Under the pieces are notes generated by a model, which did no database searches, was not told the DNA's origin, and worked only from the letters and a program-made list of their open reading frames with translations. From Bacteroidota bacterium (lineage in GTDB: Bacteria; Bacteroidota; Bacteroidia; Bacteroidales; P3), in assembly GCA_017860275.1 (NCBI GenBank), contig JAFNAQ010000007.1, positions 1-64,000 on the forward strand: a stretch of DNA of 64,000 nt, written 5' to 3'. Shown here one piece after another: positions 26,287 through 34,943 of the stretch. The translations under genes and the position numbers were made by a program. How positions within the stretch are numbered: position 1 is the stretch's first letter; every line of letters begins with the position of its first letter.

Positions 26287-26754
26287 GTGATGAAAGATTT
26301 AAAAGAACTATATTCGGAAGAGGACTTAAAGACAATGCTTGCTGCCGAAAAAGGACGTTTGCCTGGGAAAAATAGAGTGGAAGAATTAATTAGTTTTGCA
26401 GAGAAATCAGGGATAAAAAGAATAGGAATTGCAAATTGCATTAGTCTTCAAAAGGAAACTACCGATTTAATTGAAAGATTGAAAGATAAATTTGAGGTAT
26501 ATTCTGTGGATTGCAAGATTGGGAAGATAACTGGAGCAGAACTTCTTAATGACGAAACTGTTAAAGGATTATCTTGCAACCCTTCTGCTCAAGCAGATTA
26601 TTTAATGGAGAATAATACAGAGCTTAATGTTTCATTTGGGCTATGTGTTGGACACGATATTGTTTTTAATACGAAGTCTAAGGCTCCTGTGACTACCTTG
26701 GTAGTTAAGGATAGGGAGCACAAACACAACCCATTTCAAGAATTTATAAAATAA
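26287..26754 (+). CDS. DUF1847-like metal-binding protein
   Basis: 155 residues resembling the DUF1847 family. The C-terminal block FGLCVGHDIVFNTKSKAP and VVKDREHKHNP matches the conserved core, and Cys residues are at NCIS, DCKIG, SCNPS and GLCVG. The Cys-rich N-terminal segment found in longer members is absent. Function of the family is not established, and metal binding is suggested by the Cys/His pattern. Coupled to the rhodanese, so a thiol/sulfur-related role is an inference. Confidence 0.7.
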   Translation: MMKDLKELYSEEDLKTMLAAEKGRLPGKNRVEELISFAEKSGIKRIGIANCISLQKETTDLIERLKDKFEVYSVDCKIGKITGAELLNDETVKGLSCNPSAQADYLMENNTELNVSFGLCVGHDIVFNTKSKAPVTTLVVKDREHKHNPFQEFIK

Positions 26755-26780
26755 ATATTGTTAATACTTAAAACAAAAAA

Positions 26781-26811
26781 GCACTTACAGATTAATGTAA
26801 GTGCTTTTTTT
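26781..26811 (+). terminator. Bidirectional intrinsic terminator
   Basis: GCACTTAC / GTAAGTGC stem followed by seven T on the plus strand (end of rhodanese-DUF1847) and by T-rich sequence on the minus strand (end of the tRNA operon). Confidence 0.9.
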
Positions 26812-26812
26812 G

Positions 26813-26886
<74 letters not shown>

Positions 26887-26930
26887 ATCCCTTAGAAAAA
26901 AAGGAATCTCCGATTTGATTCCCTTCTTTG

Positions 26931-27005
26931 TCGGGGTGGCAGGATTCGAACCTGCGACCTCCAGTTCCCAAAACTGGCGCGATAACCGGACTACGCTACA
27001 CCCCG
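26931..27005 (-). tRNA. tRNA-Pro (anticodon TGG)
   Basis: 75-nt cloverleaf. Acceptor CGGGGTG pairs with CACCCCG, anticodon TGG in the TTTGGGA loop, T-loop GGTTCGAATC. CCA not encoded. Confidence 0.97.
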
Positions 27006-27041
27006 AGTGTTCATTCCAATTCCTCAATTAAAAAAGCTTTG

Positions 27042-27128
27042 CGGAGAAAGGGGGATTCGAACCCCCGGTACCTAAATCGGTACGACAGTTTAGCAAACTG
27101 TTGGTTTCAGCCACTCACCCATCTCTCC
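27042..27128 (-). tRNA. tRNA-Ser (anticodon GCT)
   Basis: 87-nt type II tRNA with a long variable arm (GTACCGATTTAGGTAC). Acceptor GGAGAGA pairs with TTTCTCC, anticodon GCT, discriminator G. First gene of the tRNA operon. Confidence 0.97.
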
Positions 27129-27151
27129 TTTTCCCTTCGGAATTGGTCGTG

Positions 27152-27181
27152 CAAAATTACAACTATTTTTCAAACTACAAA
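27152..27181 (-). promoter_or_regulatory. Promoter of the Ser-Pro-Arg tRNA operon
   Basis: On the minus strand, TTTG at 27181-27178, 18-nt spacer, TAATTTTG at 27159-27152. Transcription would start about 15-20 nt before tRNA-Ser. Confidence 0.7.
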
Positions 27182-27320
27182 ATTTTTTCACCGTTTTTTT
27201 AGTAATTTCTATATTTCGCAACAATTTGAATTTATCAAACGTAAAACTAAAATATTTTCTACTAAGCTATTAGCAAGTATATTTTTTAACTAATTTGCCT
27301 TGAGTATAAATTTATAAACC

Positions 27321-28403
27321 ATGCCATTATCAGAAGAGAATAACAAATATCAGCTATTTGACGATAATCTTGACCTTTTTAGCTCTATGCTAAAAGATAT
27401 TTCGCTTGCTAAAAAAACAATATTTCTAGAAATTTATCGCTTTGGGCAAGATTCAATGGGAGAAAAATTCCGCCAAGCTCTACTAATAAGAGCAAAAGAA
27501 GGGGTAAAAATAAAAATCCTTATTGACGCATGGGGAAGTGGTTCTGATGTTAGCTTTTTTGGAAGTTTGATTAACGAGGGAGTTAGCCTTAGAGTATACA
27601 AGAAAATGAACTTCGAAAAGACTTATTTTGTAAAAAACCACTGTCGAAATCATAGAAAATTACTTTTGATAGATGGAGAGATTGCATATATTGGATCTTC
27701 GAATATCACTGCATATTCTTTAAATTGGCGAGAGTTAAATTTTAGAATAGAGGAATTAGGGTTAATAAAACTATTCACTCGCTCCTTTAACGACAGCTTC
27801 CGTTCCTATAATAAATATTCATTTGTAAATATTGGCTATAAGAGAGACCTCCACTTTGGCTCTTGGGTATTTATACAAGATATCCCTAACTCTTACAGAC
27901 AAAGAATCAAGAAGAGATACGAGAATTTACTTGAATCTGCAAAAAAAGAAATAATTATTGAGACTCCTTATTTCTTACCTGGACATAAACTCAGGAAAAA
28001 ACTATGTGAGGCTGCGGAAAAGGGACTGACGGTTAGGATTATGACACCATTTCATTCCGATGTAAGATTGGTCGATATATTAAGAAGGAAATATCTCGGA
28101 GAACTTCACTTATCAGGAGTAAAGCTATGTTTCTACGATCAAGGCAACCTTCATGCAAAGGGGCTTATGATTGACAACGAATTATTCTCTGTAAGTTCTG
28201 CTAACTTTGACTACAGAAGCTTTAGATACCAATACGAAATAGCATTAATTGGAAAAGAAAAAATAGTTGTTGAACTACTAAAAGAACACTTCGACAAAAC
28301 CTATACAAATTGTGTAAACTTCAATTACGAAAATTGGCAAAAGCGTCCAAGAGTCGAAAAGTTCTTCGAATGGTTGCTTTTGCCAATTAGATATTTATTT
28401 TAG
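27321..28403 (+). CDS. Phospholipase D-family protein (cardiolipin synthase-like)
   Basis: 360 residues with two PLD half-sites: HRKLLLIDG (first HKD, in KNHCRNHRKL) and HAKGLMIDN (second HKD), each followed by a Ser-Asn/Ala-Asn pair (GSSN, SSAN). The residues before the first HKD (EIYRFGQDSMGEKFRQAL) match bacterial cardiolipin synthases. The two or more N-terminal membrane helices of ClsA are missing, so it resembles ClsB-type enzymes. Probably makes cardiolipin or a related phospholipid at the inner membrane. Other phosphodiester substrates cannot be excluded. Monocistronic. Confidence 0.85.
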   Translation: MPLSEENNKYQLFDDNLDLFSSMLKDISLAKKTIFLEIYRFGQDSMGEKFRQALLIRAKEGVKIKILIDAWGSGSDVSFFGSLINEGVSLRVYKKMNFEKTYFVKNHCRNHRKLLLIDGEIAYIGSSNITAYSLNWRELNFRIEELGLIKLFTRSFNDSFRSYNKYSFVNIGYKRDLHFGSWVFIQDIPNSYRQRIKKRYENLLESAKKEIIIETPYFLPGHKLRKKLCEAAEKGLTVRIMTPFHSDVRLVDILRRKYLGELHLSGVKLCFYDQGNLHAKGLMIDNELFSVSSANFDYRSFRYQYEIALIGKEKIVVELLKEHFDKTYTNCVNFNYENWQKRPRVEKFFEWLLLPIRYLF

Positions 28404-28411
28404 AAGAAAAA

Positions 28412-30235
28412 CTAAAGTGTTTGAAGTTTGACTAAATCTGAATAAGCACCTTTTTGAGATAATAGTTCTTGATGAGTTCCTTGCTCAATAATTTGTCCCT
28501 TATCCATTACTAAAATCTTGTCTGCATTAATAATTGTAGAAAGACGATGAGCGATAACCAAAGTTGTCCTTCCCCTCATAAGGTTTTCAAGAGAGTTCTG
28601 AACCAATCTTTCACTCTCTGTATCTAAGGCCGAAGTAGCCTCGTCTAAAAGAAGAATAGAAGGGTTTTTAAGTATTGCTCTTGCTATACATATTCTCTGA
28701 CGCTCTCCTCCTGATAGATTAAGCCCTCTATCTCCAATATTTGTATAATAACCCTTTGGAAGTTTGGAAATAAAATCATGAGCATTTGCTGCTCTAGCTG
28801 CTTCTATAACATCATTAATATTTACATCCTTACCAAAGGCAATATTCCCAAAAATAGTATCATTGAATAATATACTTTCTTGAGAAACAATACCAACTAC
28901 AGACCTAAGCATATTAATATCTAGATCTTTAATAGAAACCTCATCAATTAGGATATCTCCAGAGGAACAATCTTGAAATCGTGGAAGAAGATCTATTAGA
29001 GTTGACTTCCCTGCACCTGATTTTCCAACAATTGCTATAGTCTGACCCTTGTTTATATCAAGGCTGACATTATTAAGAACGAGTTCTTGTTTCCCTTCTT
29101 CTTCAATATATGTGAAACTCACATTCTTGTACTCAATTTTTGTATTTAGAGTATTAATTGGTTGAGGATTTTCCTTTTCAATAATCTTCTCCTTAGCATC
29201 TAAGACTTCATATAATCTCGACGCTGCCGCAGAACCTTTTTGAAGATTATAGTATGCATTTGTTACACTTTGCATTGGAGCAATTATTCTAGCAAAAAGA
29301 ATTACAAAACCAATAAGAATACTAGGGTGCAATTCTCCTCTTATTACCATATTACCACCAAATAGGACAATCAATACCATAGCCAAGATTGCAAATATCT
29401 CTGTTAAAGGAGTAGCTAATTCTCGTCTTCTGTATATCTTTGTCATTAGCCTTGTAAACTCTGAATTTTGATTTACAAACTTCTTCTTTACTATATCTTC
29501 AGCATTATAGGCTCTAATTACCCTTGTCCCTCCTAAGGCTTCTTCTGTTGTTGAGAGAATAGTTCCTATCTGATTCTGCCCCTTTTCTGAATTTCTTTTT
29601 AAACTCGCCCCTATTCGCCTTATCAAAAGTGCTGAAAGTGGTAATACTAGGAGAGTAAACAAAACTAGTTTATAGCTTGCAATAACCAAGGCTATTACAA
29701 AGACAATAACCATAATGGGGTCTTTAACTAACATCTGGAGACTACTAACAACACTAAACTCAATATCAGCAAGGTCAGAACTCATTCTGGAGATTAAATC
29801 GCCCTTCCTCTTGTTGGAGAAGAATGATAAAGGAAGTATTGTTATCTTAAAATATATATCATTCCTTAAATCCTTTATTACTCCATTGCGTACTGGGGCA
29901 AGAAAATACATACCCAAGTATCTGAACAATGCAGAAAGAAAAGCAAAGAATATATATAGTATACTAAGAATACCCAAGCAATAAAACAAACCATATGTTT
30001 CCTTAAATGAATTCAAATGCCAAGAAAGATAATCTATTAGAACATCCTTATTAATTGCAAACTCAGGACATAGCTCTGGTGCTTTAATTATTCCAAATAG
30101 CACTGTAACAAAAGGAATAATCATAGTGAATGAAAAAAGAGATGCAAAAACATATAATAGATTAAAAAATATGTTTAATGCAATCTCTCTCTTATACCCT
30201 TTCAGATATGAAAATACTCTGAAAATATCTTTCAT
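28412..30235 (-). CDS. ABC exporter, MsbA-like (fused permease-ATPase)
   Basis: 607 residues. Six transmembrane helices lie in about 15-320 and the nucleotide-binding domain in about 365-600. Walker A is GKSGAGKST (about 404-412), the signature LSGGERQRI (about 508), Walker B ILLLDEATSALD, and the H-loop is VIAHRLST. Homodimeric exporters of this class flip lipid A-core, lipids or drugs. Its ATG overlaps the ahcY stop by one base, an unusual pairing that looks like transcriptional convenience. Confidence 0.9.
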   Translation of the reverse strand: MKDIFRVFSYLKGYKREIALNIFFNLLYVFASLFSFTMIIPFVTVLFGIIKAPELCPEFAINKDVLIDYLSWHLNSFKETYGLFYCLGILSILYIFFAFLSALFRYLGMYFLAPVRNGVIKDLRNDIYFKITILPLSFFSNKRKGDLISRMSSDLADIEFSVVSSLQMLVKDPIMVIVFVIALVIASYKLVLFTLLVLPLSALLIRRIGASLKRNSEKGQNQIGTILSTTEEALGGTRVIRAYNAEDIVKKKFVNQNSEFTRLMTKIYRRRELATPLTEIFAILAMVLIVLFGGNMVIRGELHPSILIGFVILFARIIAPMQSVTNAYYNLQKGSAAASRLYEVLDAKEKIIEKENPQPINTLNTKIEYKNVSFTYIEEEGKQELVLNNVSLDINKGQTIAIVGKSGAGKSTLIDLLPRFQDCSSGDILIDEVSIKDLDINMLRSVVGIVSQESILFNDTIFGNIAFGKDVNINDVIEAARAANAHDFISKLPKGYYTNIGDRGLNLSGGERQRICIARAILKNPSILLLDEATSALDTESERLVQNSLENLMRGRTTLVIAHRLSTIINADKILVMDKGQIIEQGTHQELLSQKGAYSDLVKLQTL

Positions 30236-31650
30236 TAATATCTATAATGTTCAGGTTTATATGGTCCATTTTTATCAACACCAATATAATCTGCTTGTTC
30301 GTCTGTTAAGATAGTAAGCTTTACCCCTATTCTTTCAAGATGTAAACGAGCAACTTCTTCATCTAAAGCCTTAGCTAAACGATAAACACCTACTTCGTAC
30401 ACGTCTTTATTCTTCCATAAGTCTAGTTGAGCAAGAGTTTGGTTTGTAAAAGAATTACTCATTACAAATGAAGGGTGACCTGTTGCACATCCAAGGTTTA
30501 CTAATCGACCTTCAGCTAACATATATATACAATGTCCATCAGCATAAACATATTTATCTACCTGTGGTTTGATGTTAATCTTCTTAATTCCTTCCCATTT
30601 CTCTAATCTCTCAACTTGGATTTCATTATCGAAATGACCAATATTACAAACAATAGCTTCGTCCTTCATCGCTGCCATATCCTCAGCAGTAATAACGTCT
30701 CTATTTCCTGTAGTTGTAACAAATATATTACCTTCTTTTAATGCATCTTTCAAAGTTGTAACTTCAAAGCCTTCCATTGCTGCTTGTAAAGCACAAATTG
30801 GGTCTATTTCTGTAACAATTACTCTTGCACCATAAGAACGCATACTGTGAGCACATCCCTTACCAACATCACCATATCCACAAACTACACAAACTTTACC
30901 AGCAATCATTACGTCTGTTGCTCTCTTTATACCATCGGCTAAAGATTCACGGCAACCATAAAGATTATCAAATTTAGACTTTGTTACAGAATCGTTTACA
31001 TTAATTGCAGGAATCAAAAGCTCTCCTCTTTCCATCATTTGGTAAAGACGATGAACACCTGTTGTTGTTTCTTCTGAAACTCCCTTCAATTCTTCAAGAG
31101 TACGATGCCATTTCTTATTATCTTCAGCAAGAATAGCCTTAAGAGTCTTAAGAACGATAGCCTCTTCTGTTGAAGAAGGAGTTACATCAAGAACTGAAGC
31201 ATCTTTTTCAGCAGCAAATCCTTTATGAACCATCATTGTTGCATCGCCTCCATCATCAACTATCAATTGTGGACCCTTTCCTTCAGGGAAAGAAAGTGCT
31301 TGATTTGTACACCACCAATATTCTTCTAAGCTTTCACCCTTCCATGCAAATACAGGAACACCTGCCTTAGCAATAGCAGCAGCAGCATGGTCTTGAGTAG
31401 AGAATATATTACATGAGCACCAACGAACATTTGCTCCAAGTGCAGTAAGTGTTTCGATAAGAACAGCAGTTTGAATAGTCATATGTAAAGAACCCATAAT
31501 TCTTACTCCTGCAAGAGGTTTTTCTTTACCATATTTAGCTCTTAATGCCATAAGACCTGGCATTTCTTTTTCTGCAATTTCAATTTCTTTTCTACCAAAA
31601 TCTGCTAAATTAATATCAGCAACTTTGTAATTTAATGTGTAATCAGTCAT
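30235..31650 (-). CDS. ahcY: Adenosylhomocysteinase (S-adenosyl-L-homocysteine hydrolase)
   Basis: 471 residues, full length. Splits SAH into adenosine and homocysteine in the methyl cycle. Seen are the NAD-binding [17 protein letters not shown] motif, the substrate region around [15 protein letters not shown], the conserved DDGGDATM block and the C-terminal [10 protein letters not shown] tail. A TACCTTTG -7 element lies 45 nt upstream, between this gene and the alkaline phosphatase gene. No SAH riboswitch was seen. Confidence 0.97.
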   Translation of the reverse strand: MTDYTLNYKVADINLADFGRKEIEIAEKEMPGLMALRAKYGKEKPLAGVRIMGSLHMTIQTAVLIETLTALGANVRWCSCNIFSTQDHAAAAIAKAGVPVFAWKGESLEEYWWCTNQALSFPEGKGPQLIVDDGGDATMMVHKGFAAEKDASVLDVTPSSTEEAIVLKTLKAILAEDNKKWHRTLEELKGVSEETTTGVHRLYQMMERGELLIPAINVNDSVTKSKFDNLYGCRESLADGIKRATDVMIAGKVCVVCGYGDVGKGCAHSMRSYGARVIVTEIDPICALQAAMEGFEVTTLKDALKEGNIFVTTTGNRDVITAEDMAAMKDEAIVCNIGHFDNEIQVERLEKWEGIKKINIKPQVDKYVYADGHCIYMLAEGRLVNLGCATGHPSFVMSNSFTNQTLAQLDLWKNKDVYEVGVYRLAKALDEEVARLHLERIGVKLTILTDEQADYIGVDKNGPYKPEHYRY

Positions 31651-31694
31651 TTATATTATTTATTATATTAATTATCAATGTTAATTTTAGGGTG

Positions 31695-31702
31695 CAAAGG
31701 TA
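31695..31702 (-). promoter_or_regulatory. -7 element (TACCTTTG) of ahcY
   Basis: Exact TAnnTTTG match on the minus strand in the gap between the alkaline phosphatase stop and the ahcY start. Confidence 0.5.
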
Positions 31703-31706
31703 CAAC

Positions 31707-32789
31707 TTATAAATTTAATAGTCGTTTGATTTTCTCAAAAACATCTGTATTCTCCATCACTCCCGTAAAGTTTTCTGCTCCTTTGCCAAAAGCATAAATT
31801 GGCACCATAACTCCAGTATGATTTAAAGAACTCCATTTATCTTTTACCTCTGCATTGAGAATATTTCCATCATTTAGTGTTAATCCTCCCGTTTCGTGGT
31901 CTGCAATAACAATAACAAGAGTATTACCATCTCTTTTTGCAAACTCTATAGCAATTCCTACTGCCTTGTCAAAGTCCAATACCTCATCTACCATATAATC
32001 AAACTTATTCAGATGAGCCTCAAAGTCGATTTGAGAACCCTCCAACATCATAAAGAAACCCTTATCTTCTTTATCCAAGACATCAAGAGTTTTTGCTAGA
32101 GATAGACATAACATATCTTTCCTCTGCCTAGCCTTTGGAGGATGAGAAGGATACATTATTGCTGCTGTCTTATTATTTATTTGAGATATATTATCTAATG
32201 AATAAATCATCTTGTATCCACTTTTTACTAAAGAATCTGTCAGGGAAAGCTTATCTTTTCTCTTTGTGGAAAGAAAATTATCTAAACCTCCTCCAATAAA
32301 AATATCAACATTCTTCTCTAAATATGCTAAGGCAATCTTTTCTGCCTCCTCCCTATTCTTCACATTTGCTACAAATGCAGCAGGAGTTGCGTGAGTAAGG
32401 TCACAAGTTGTAATTATTGAAGTTGAAAGACCCTTCCTCTTTGCCAATTTAATAAGACTTGGATGAGGATTTCCAAGAGAATCCAGACCTATAGATTGGT
32501 AATTTGCCTTATGCCCTATTGCCAAAGCTGTTGCTCCAGCTCCCGAATCAGTAACATATTTATCTGCACAATAGGTCTTAGAGAAACCAGTAAAAGGCAT
32601 GGTAAAAATATTTAATCTACCCTGATTTACAGTATATGCAGAATAAGCCTGAGCAAGTCCCATCCCATCACCTATCATTAGAATAACATTCTTTGGCTGG
32701 GAGAAAGAAAGTGAAGAGTGAAGAGTGAAGAGTGAAAACAGGATAAAACCTATATGTGACGGTATTCTTTTTCTTGCTTTTATCATCAT
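31707..32789 (-). CDS. Periplasmic alkaline phosphatase (PhoA superfamily)
   Basis: 360 residues. Signal peptide about 1-31, then the metal site IGDGMG (Asp41) and nucleophile Ser82 in TDSGAGATA. Further metal ligands are in LEGSQIDFEAH and VIADHETGG, and a late His lies in LNHTG. It removes phosphate from monoesters. It is the last gene of the ldcA-yraN-merR-arsC-like-ddl operon, 9 nt after ddl. Its signal-peptide codons contain a 7-bp tandem repeat (32711-32736) whose copy number sets the reading frame. Confidence 0.9.
   Translation of the reverse strand: MMIKARKRIPSHIGFILFSLFTLHSSLSFSQPKNVILMIGDGMGLAQAYSAYTVNQGRLNIFTMPFTGFSKTYCADKYVTDSGAGATALAIGHKANYQSIGLDSLGNPHPSLIKLAKRKGLSTSIITTCDLTHATPAAFVANVKNREEAEKIALAYLEKNVDIFIGGGLDNFLSTKRKDKLSLTDSLVKSGYKMIYSLDNISQINNKTAAIMYPSHPPKARQRKDMLCLSLAKTLDVLDKEDKGFFMMLEGSQIDFEAHLNKFDYMVDEVLDFDKAVGIAIEFAKRDGNTLVIVIADHETGGLTLNDGNILNAEVKDKWSSLNHTGVMVPIYAFGKGAENFTGVMENTDVFEKIKRLLNL
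32711..32736 (-). repeat. Heptanucleotide tandem repeat (GTGAAGA x 3.7) in signal-peptide codons
   Basis: Three full copies plus five bases of GTGAAGA (plus-strand reading). Seven is not a multiple of three, so gain or loss of a unit would shift the alkaline phosphatase frame. Confidence 0.85.
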
Positions 32790-32798
32790 TACTTGTTA

Positions 32799-33776
32799 TT
32801 AAAAGATTTCTTCAAGCATATTGGAGTAAAGATCCTTAGTTGACCATCCCATTGTTATGACCTGTTGAGGAACAATACTCTGAGCAGATTGTCCTGGTAT
32901 AGTATTGACTTCTAAGAAAAATAACTCCCCTTTGTCTGTGTCGTAAATAAAATCTATCCTACAAACACCCTTGCAGTTTAATCCTTTATATATTAGCTTA
33001 GCCGTAGCTTGAACCTTATCTCTAATATCATCATCTACTTGTGCTGGAGTAACCTCATCGGAAAGACCTTGGTACTTTGCCTCATAGTCAAAGAACTCCT
33101 TCTTGCTTATTATCTCAGTTATTGGGAAAGCAATAATATCTCCCTTTGTCTCCATCACTCCACAAGTAAGCTCTCTCCCCTTAATAAACTCCTCAATTAT
33201 TACCCTATTATGTTCATGGAAAGCCATCTCGAGAGCCTTTTTCATCTCTGATTTTTCCTTGATCTTGCTCATGCCTATACTTGAGCCTCCTTCAGAAGGC
33301 TTTACAAATAAAGGAAGCGAAAGTCTTGAGAATATCTCTTGCTCACTCATTGGGCTATCCTTATAAAAGGATACATTCCTTGCTACATTGACAATACCTA
33401 ACTCTCTTACTACTGAATTACACACAACTTTATCGAAGGTAATTGCAGAAACTAAGGCAGAACAAGAACAGAAAGGAATATTCATCATCTCGAAATAGCC
33501 TTGCAAGAGACCATTCTCTCCTGGTGTTCCGTGGATAATAATAAATACTCCGTCGAAGTTTATCTTATTATTGCCAAGAGTCAGAGAGAAATCATTCTTA
33601 TCAACAAGGGTCTTAACTCCCTCCATCTCGTAATACCAATCCCTACCCTTAAGGATTATCTTATATACATTATAAATTGATTTATCTATATTTTTTTCTA
33701 CTTGGAGAGCAGAACGCAACGAAACTGCTGCCTCTTCGGAGTTTCCTCCAGCCATTAAGGCAATATTCTTTTTCAT
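32799..33776 (-). CDS. ddl: D-alanine--D-alanine ligase
   Basis: 325 residues, ATP-grasp enzyme joining two D-Ala for the peptidoglycan stem peptide. N-terminal KNIALMAGGNSEEAAVSLRS, HGTPGENGLLQGYFEMM, central FVKPSEGGSSIGMSK and C-terminal metal-binding FLEVNTIPGQSAQSIVPQQ are as expected. Starts 6 nt after the ArsC-like gene and shares an operon with ldcA, a peptidoglycan-recycling enzyme. Confidence 0.96.
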   Translation of the reverse strand: MKKNIALMAGGNSEEAAVSLRSALQVEKNIDKSIYNVYKIILKGRDWYYEMEGVKTLVDKNDFSLTLGNNKINFDGVFIIIHGTPGENGLLQGYFEMMNIPFCSCSALVSAITFDKVVCNSVVRELGIVNVARNVSFYKDSPMSEQEIFSRLSLPLFVKPSEGGSSIGMSKIKEKSEMKKALEMAFHEHNRVIIEEFIKGRELTCGVMETKGDIIAFPITEIISKKEFFDYEAKYQGLSDEVTPAQVDDDIRDKVQATAKLIYKGLNCKGVCRIDFIYDTDKGELFFLEVNTIPGQSAQSIVPQQVITMGWSTKDLYSNMLEEIF

Positions 33777-33782
33777 AGTATA

Positions 33783-34253
33783 TTATTTTGAACAGTTAGA
33801 ACAAGAACAACCCGTAGAGTTACAGCCTGGATTAGGATTCTTGAAAACCACATCATTCATAAAAAACATCGTATGGTTAATGTCTAAGCTTACTCTTTTA
33901 TACTCCGACAAGATAAATTCTTCATCACCCTCAGCCTTAGTAGGGTCATCGAATACATAATGAATCCTATTCTTAACCTCTGCCATAAACTCTGGCAAAT
34001 TCTCCTTCGCAAAATCTGATATTGTCATTATATAATCCCAATCCTCATTTATATAATTATTTACATGAGTTGGTTTACGATTAGAAATATCTATCCCTAG
34101 CTCCATCATAGCCTTAACTGCTAAAGGGTTCATCTCCTCTTTTGGAGAAACCCCAGAGGAATGAACATTTATTTCTGGGTTAATATTTTTTAGCCATGCC
34201 TCTGCCATCTGGCTTGCGCAGCTATTCGTTGTGCAAACAATTAGTACGTTCAT
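33783..34253 (-). CDS. ArsC/low-molecular-weight phosphatase-like protein with degenerate active site
   Basis: 156 residues with the LMW-PTPase/ArsC fold (LIVCTTNSCASQMAEAWL, then SSGV and VFDDPTK). In active members the P-loop is C-x5-R. Here Cys7 is kept but the Arg position is Ala13 (GCA codon). The redox cysteines of thioredoxin-coupled arsenate reductases after the MTISD segment are also absent. A new C-terminal tail GCNSTGCSCSNCSK has four closely spaced Cys. Its start overlaps the merR-like stop, so both are co-translated. Enzyme activity is doubtful. A metal- or redox-sensing role fits the tail but is inference. Confidence 0.8.
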   Translation of the reverse strand: MNVLIVCTTNSCASQMAEAWLKNINPEINVHSSGVSPKEEMNPLAVKAMMELGIDISNRKPTHVNNYINEDWDYIMTISDFAKENLPEFMAEVKNRIHYVFDDPTKAEGDEEFILSEYKRVSLDINHTMFFMNDVVFKNPNPGCNSTGCSCSNCSK

Positions 34254-34564
34254 AATGTTTCCTTAAGTTCTAATAGAAATCCTTTTATATCTTCCAATGT
34301 CCTTACTATCTCAATTTCTGATTGAGAGTTTGTTTTCATCTGTGCTTTTGCTCCTTCCAAGGTAAAGCCACATGTCTTTGTAAGGTAATGTATTTGTTTA
34401 ATTATCTCAATATCTTCTTTCTTATAGTATCTAACACCTCTCTTATTCTTAAAGGGTTTTACCTGAGGAAACTCCGATTCCCAAAACCTAAGTGTTGCAA
34501 GCGTTAGATCTAAATCCTTTGCAACCTCTCCAATACTATAATATAATCTCTCTGTCTTTTCCAT
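34250..34564 (-). CDS. MerR-family transcriptional regulator
   Basis: 104 residues. A winged helix with YYSIGEVAKDLDLTLATLRF, then RGVRYYKKEDIEII and a short helical C-terminus. It is of the short, cysteine-poor MerR type common in Bacteroidota (no obvious metal-binding Cys pair). It overlaps the ArsC-like start by 4 nt and follows yraN by 12 nt. As it lies inside a cell-wall operon its target may be that operon or elsewhere. Confidence 0.88.
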   Translation of the reverse strand: MEKTERLYYSIGEVAKDLDLTLATLRFWESEFPQVKPFKNKRGVRYYKKEDIEIIKQIHYLTKTCGFTLEGAKAQMKTNSQSEIEIVRTLEDIKGFLLELKETL

Positions 34565-34576
34565 TTTTCAATTTAT

Positions 34577-34942
34577 TTAGAATGGCATAGGCTCAAAAGC
34601 CCTCTCAATATGATTTATCTCCTTAGTATTTTCATTTGATATTATTGAAATTATATCAAATCTTGCTTCCTCGTTTATTCTATGACGAAGGATATAAGAA
34701 TTGGCAACCTTAATAATTGCTCTTTGCTTATCTCTTTTCACAGCATATTCTGGGTCGCAGAACCAATCGGTTGAACGTGTCTTTACCTCAATAAAGACTA
34801 TCTCTCCCTTATCTCTTGCAATAATATCTACCTCGTTCTTTCCGCTCTTATAGTTTGTATCCAAGATAATATAGCCCTTATCGATTAAATAATCTAAGGC
34901 AGCTCTTTCTCCCTTCTTGCCAAAATCTACATTCGATTCCAT
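34577..34942 (-). CDS. yraN: YraN/UPF0102-family nuclease-like protein
   Basis: 121 residues with the restriction-endonuclease-like core (NEVDIIARDKGEIVFIEVKT) and upstream GERAALDYLIDKGY, as in the YraN family. The E-x-D...E-x-K arrangement is intact. Cellular role is uncertain in the family. Starts 1 nt after the ldcA stop. Confidence 0.92.
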   Translation of the reverse strand: MESNVDFGKKGERAALDYLIDKGYIILDTNYKSGKNEVDIIARDKGEIVFIEVKTRSTDWFCDPEYAVKRDKQRAIIKVANSYILRHRINEEARFDIISIISNENTKEINHIERAFEPMPF

Positions 34943-34943
34943 A

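Noticed and set aside
32706-32740. GTGAAGA tandem repeat as a CRISPR-like array
   Set aside because: Unit of 7 bp without spacers; it is a simple sequence repeat in codons.
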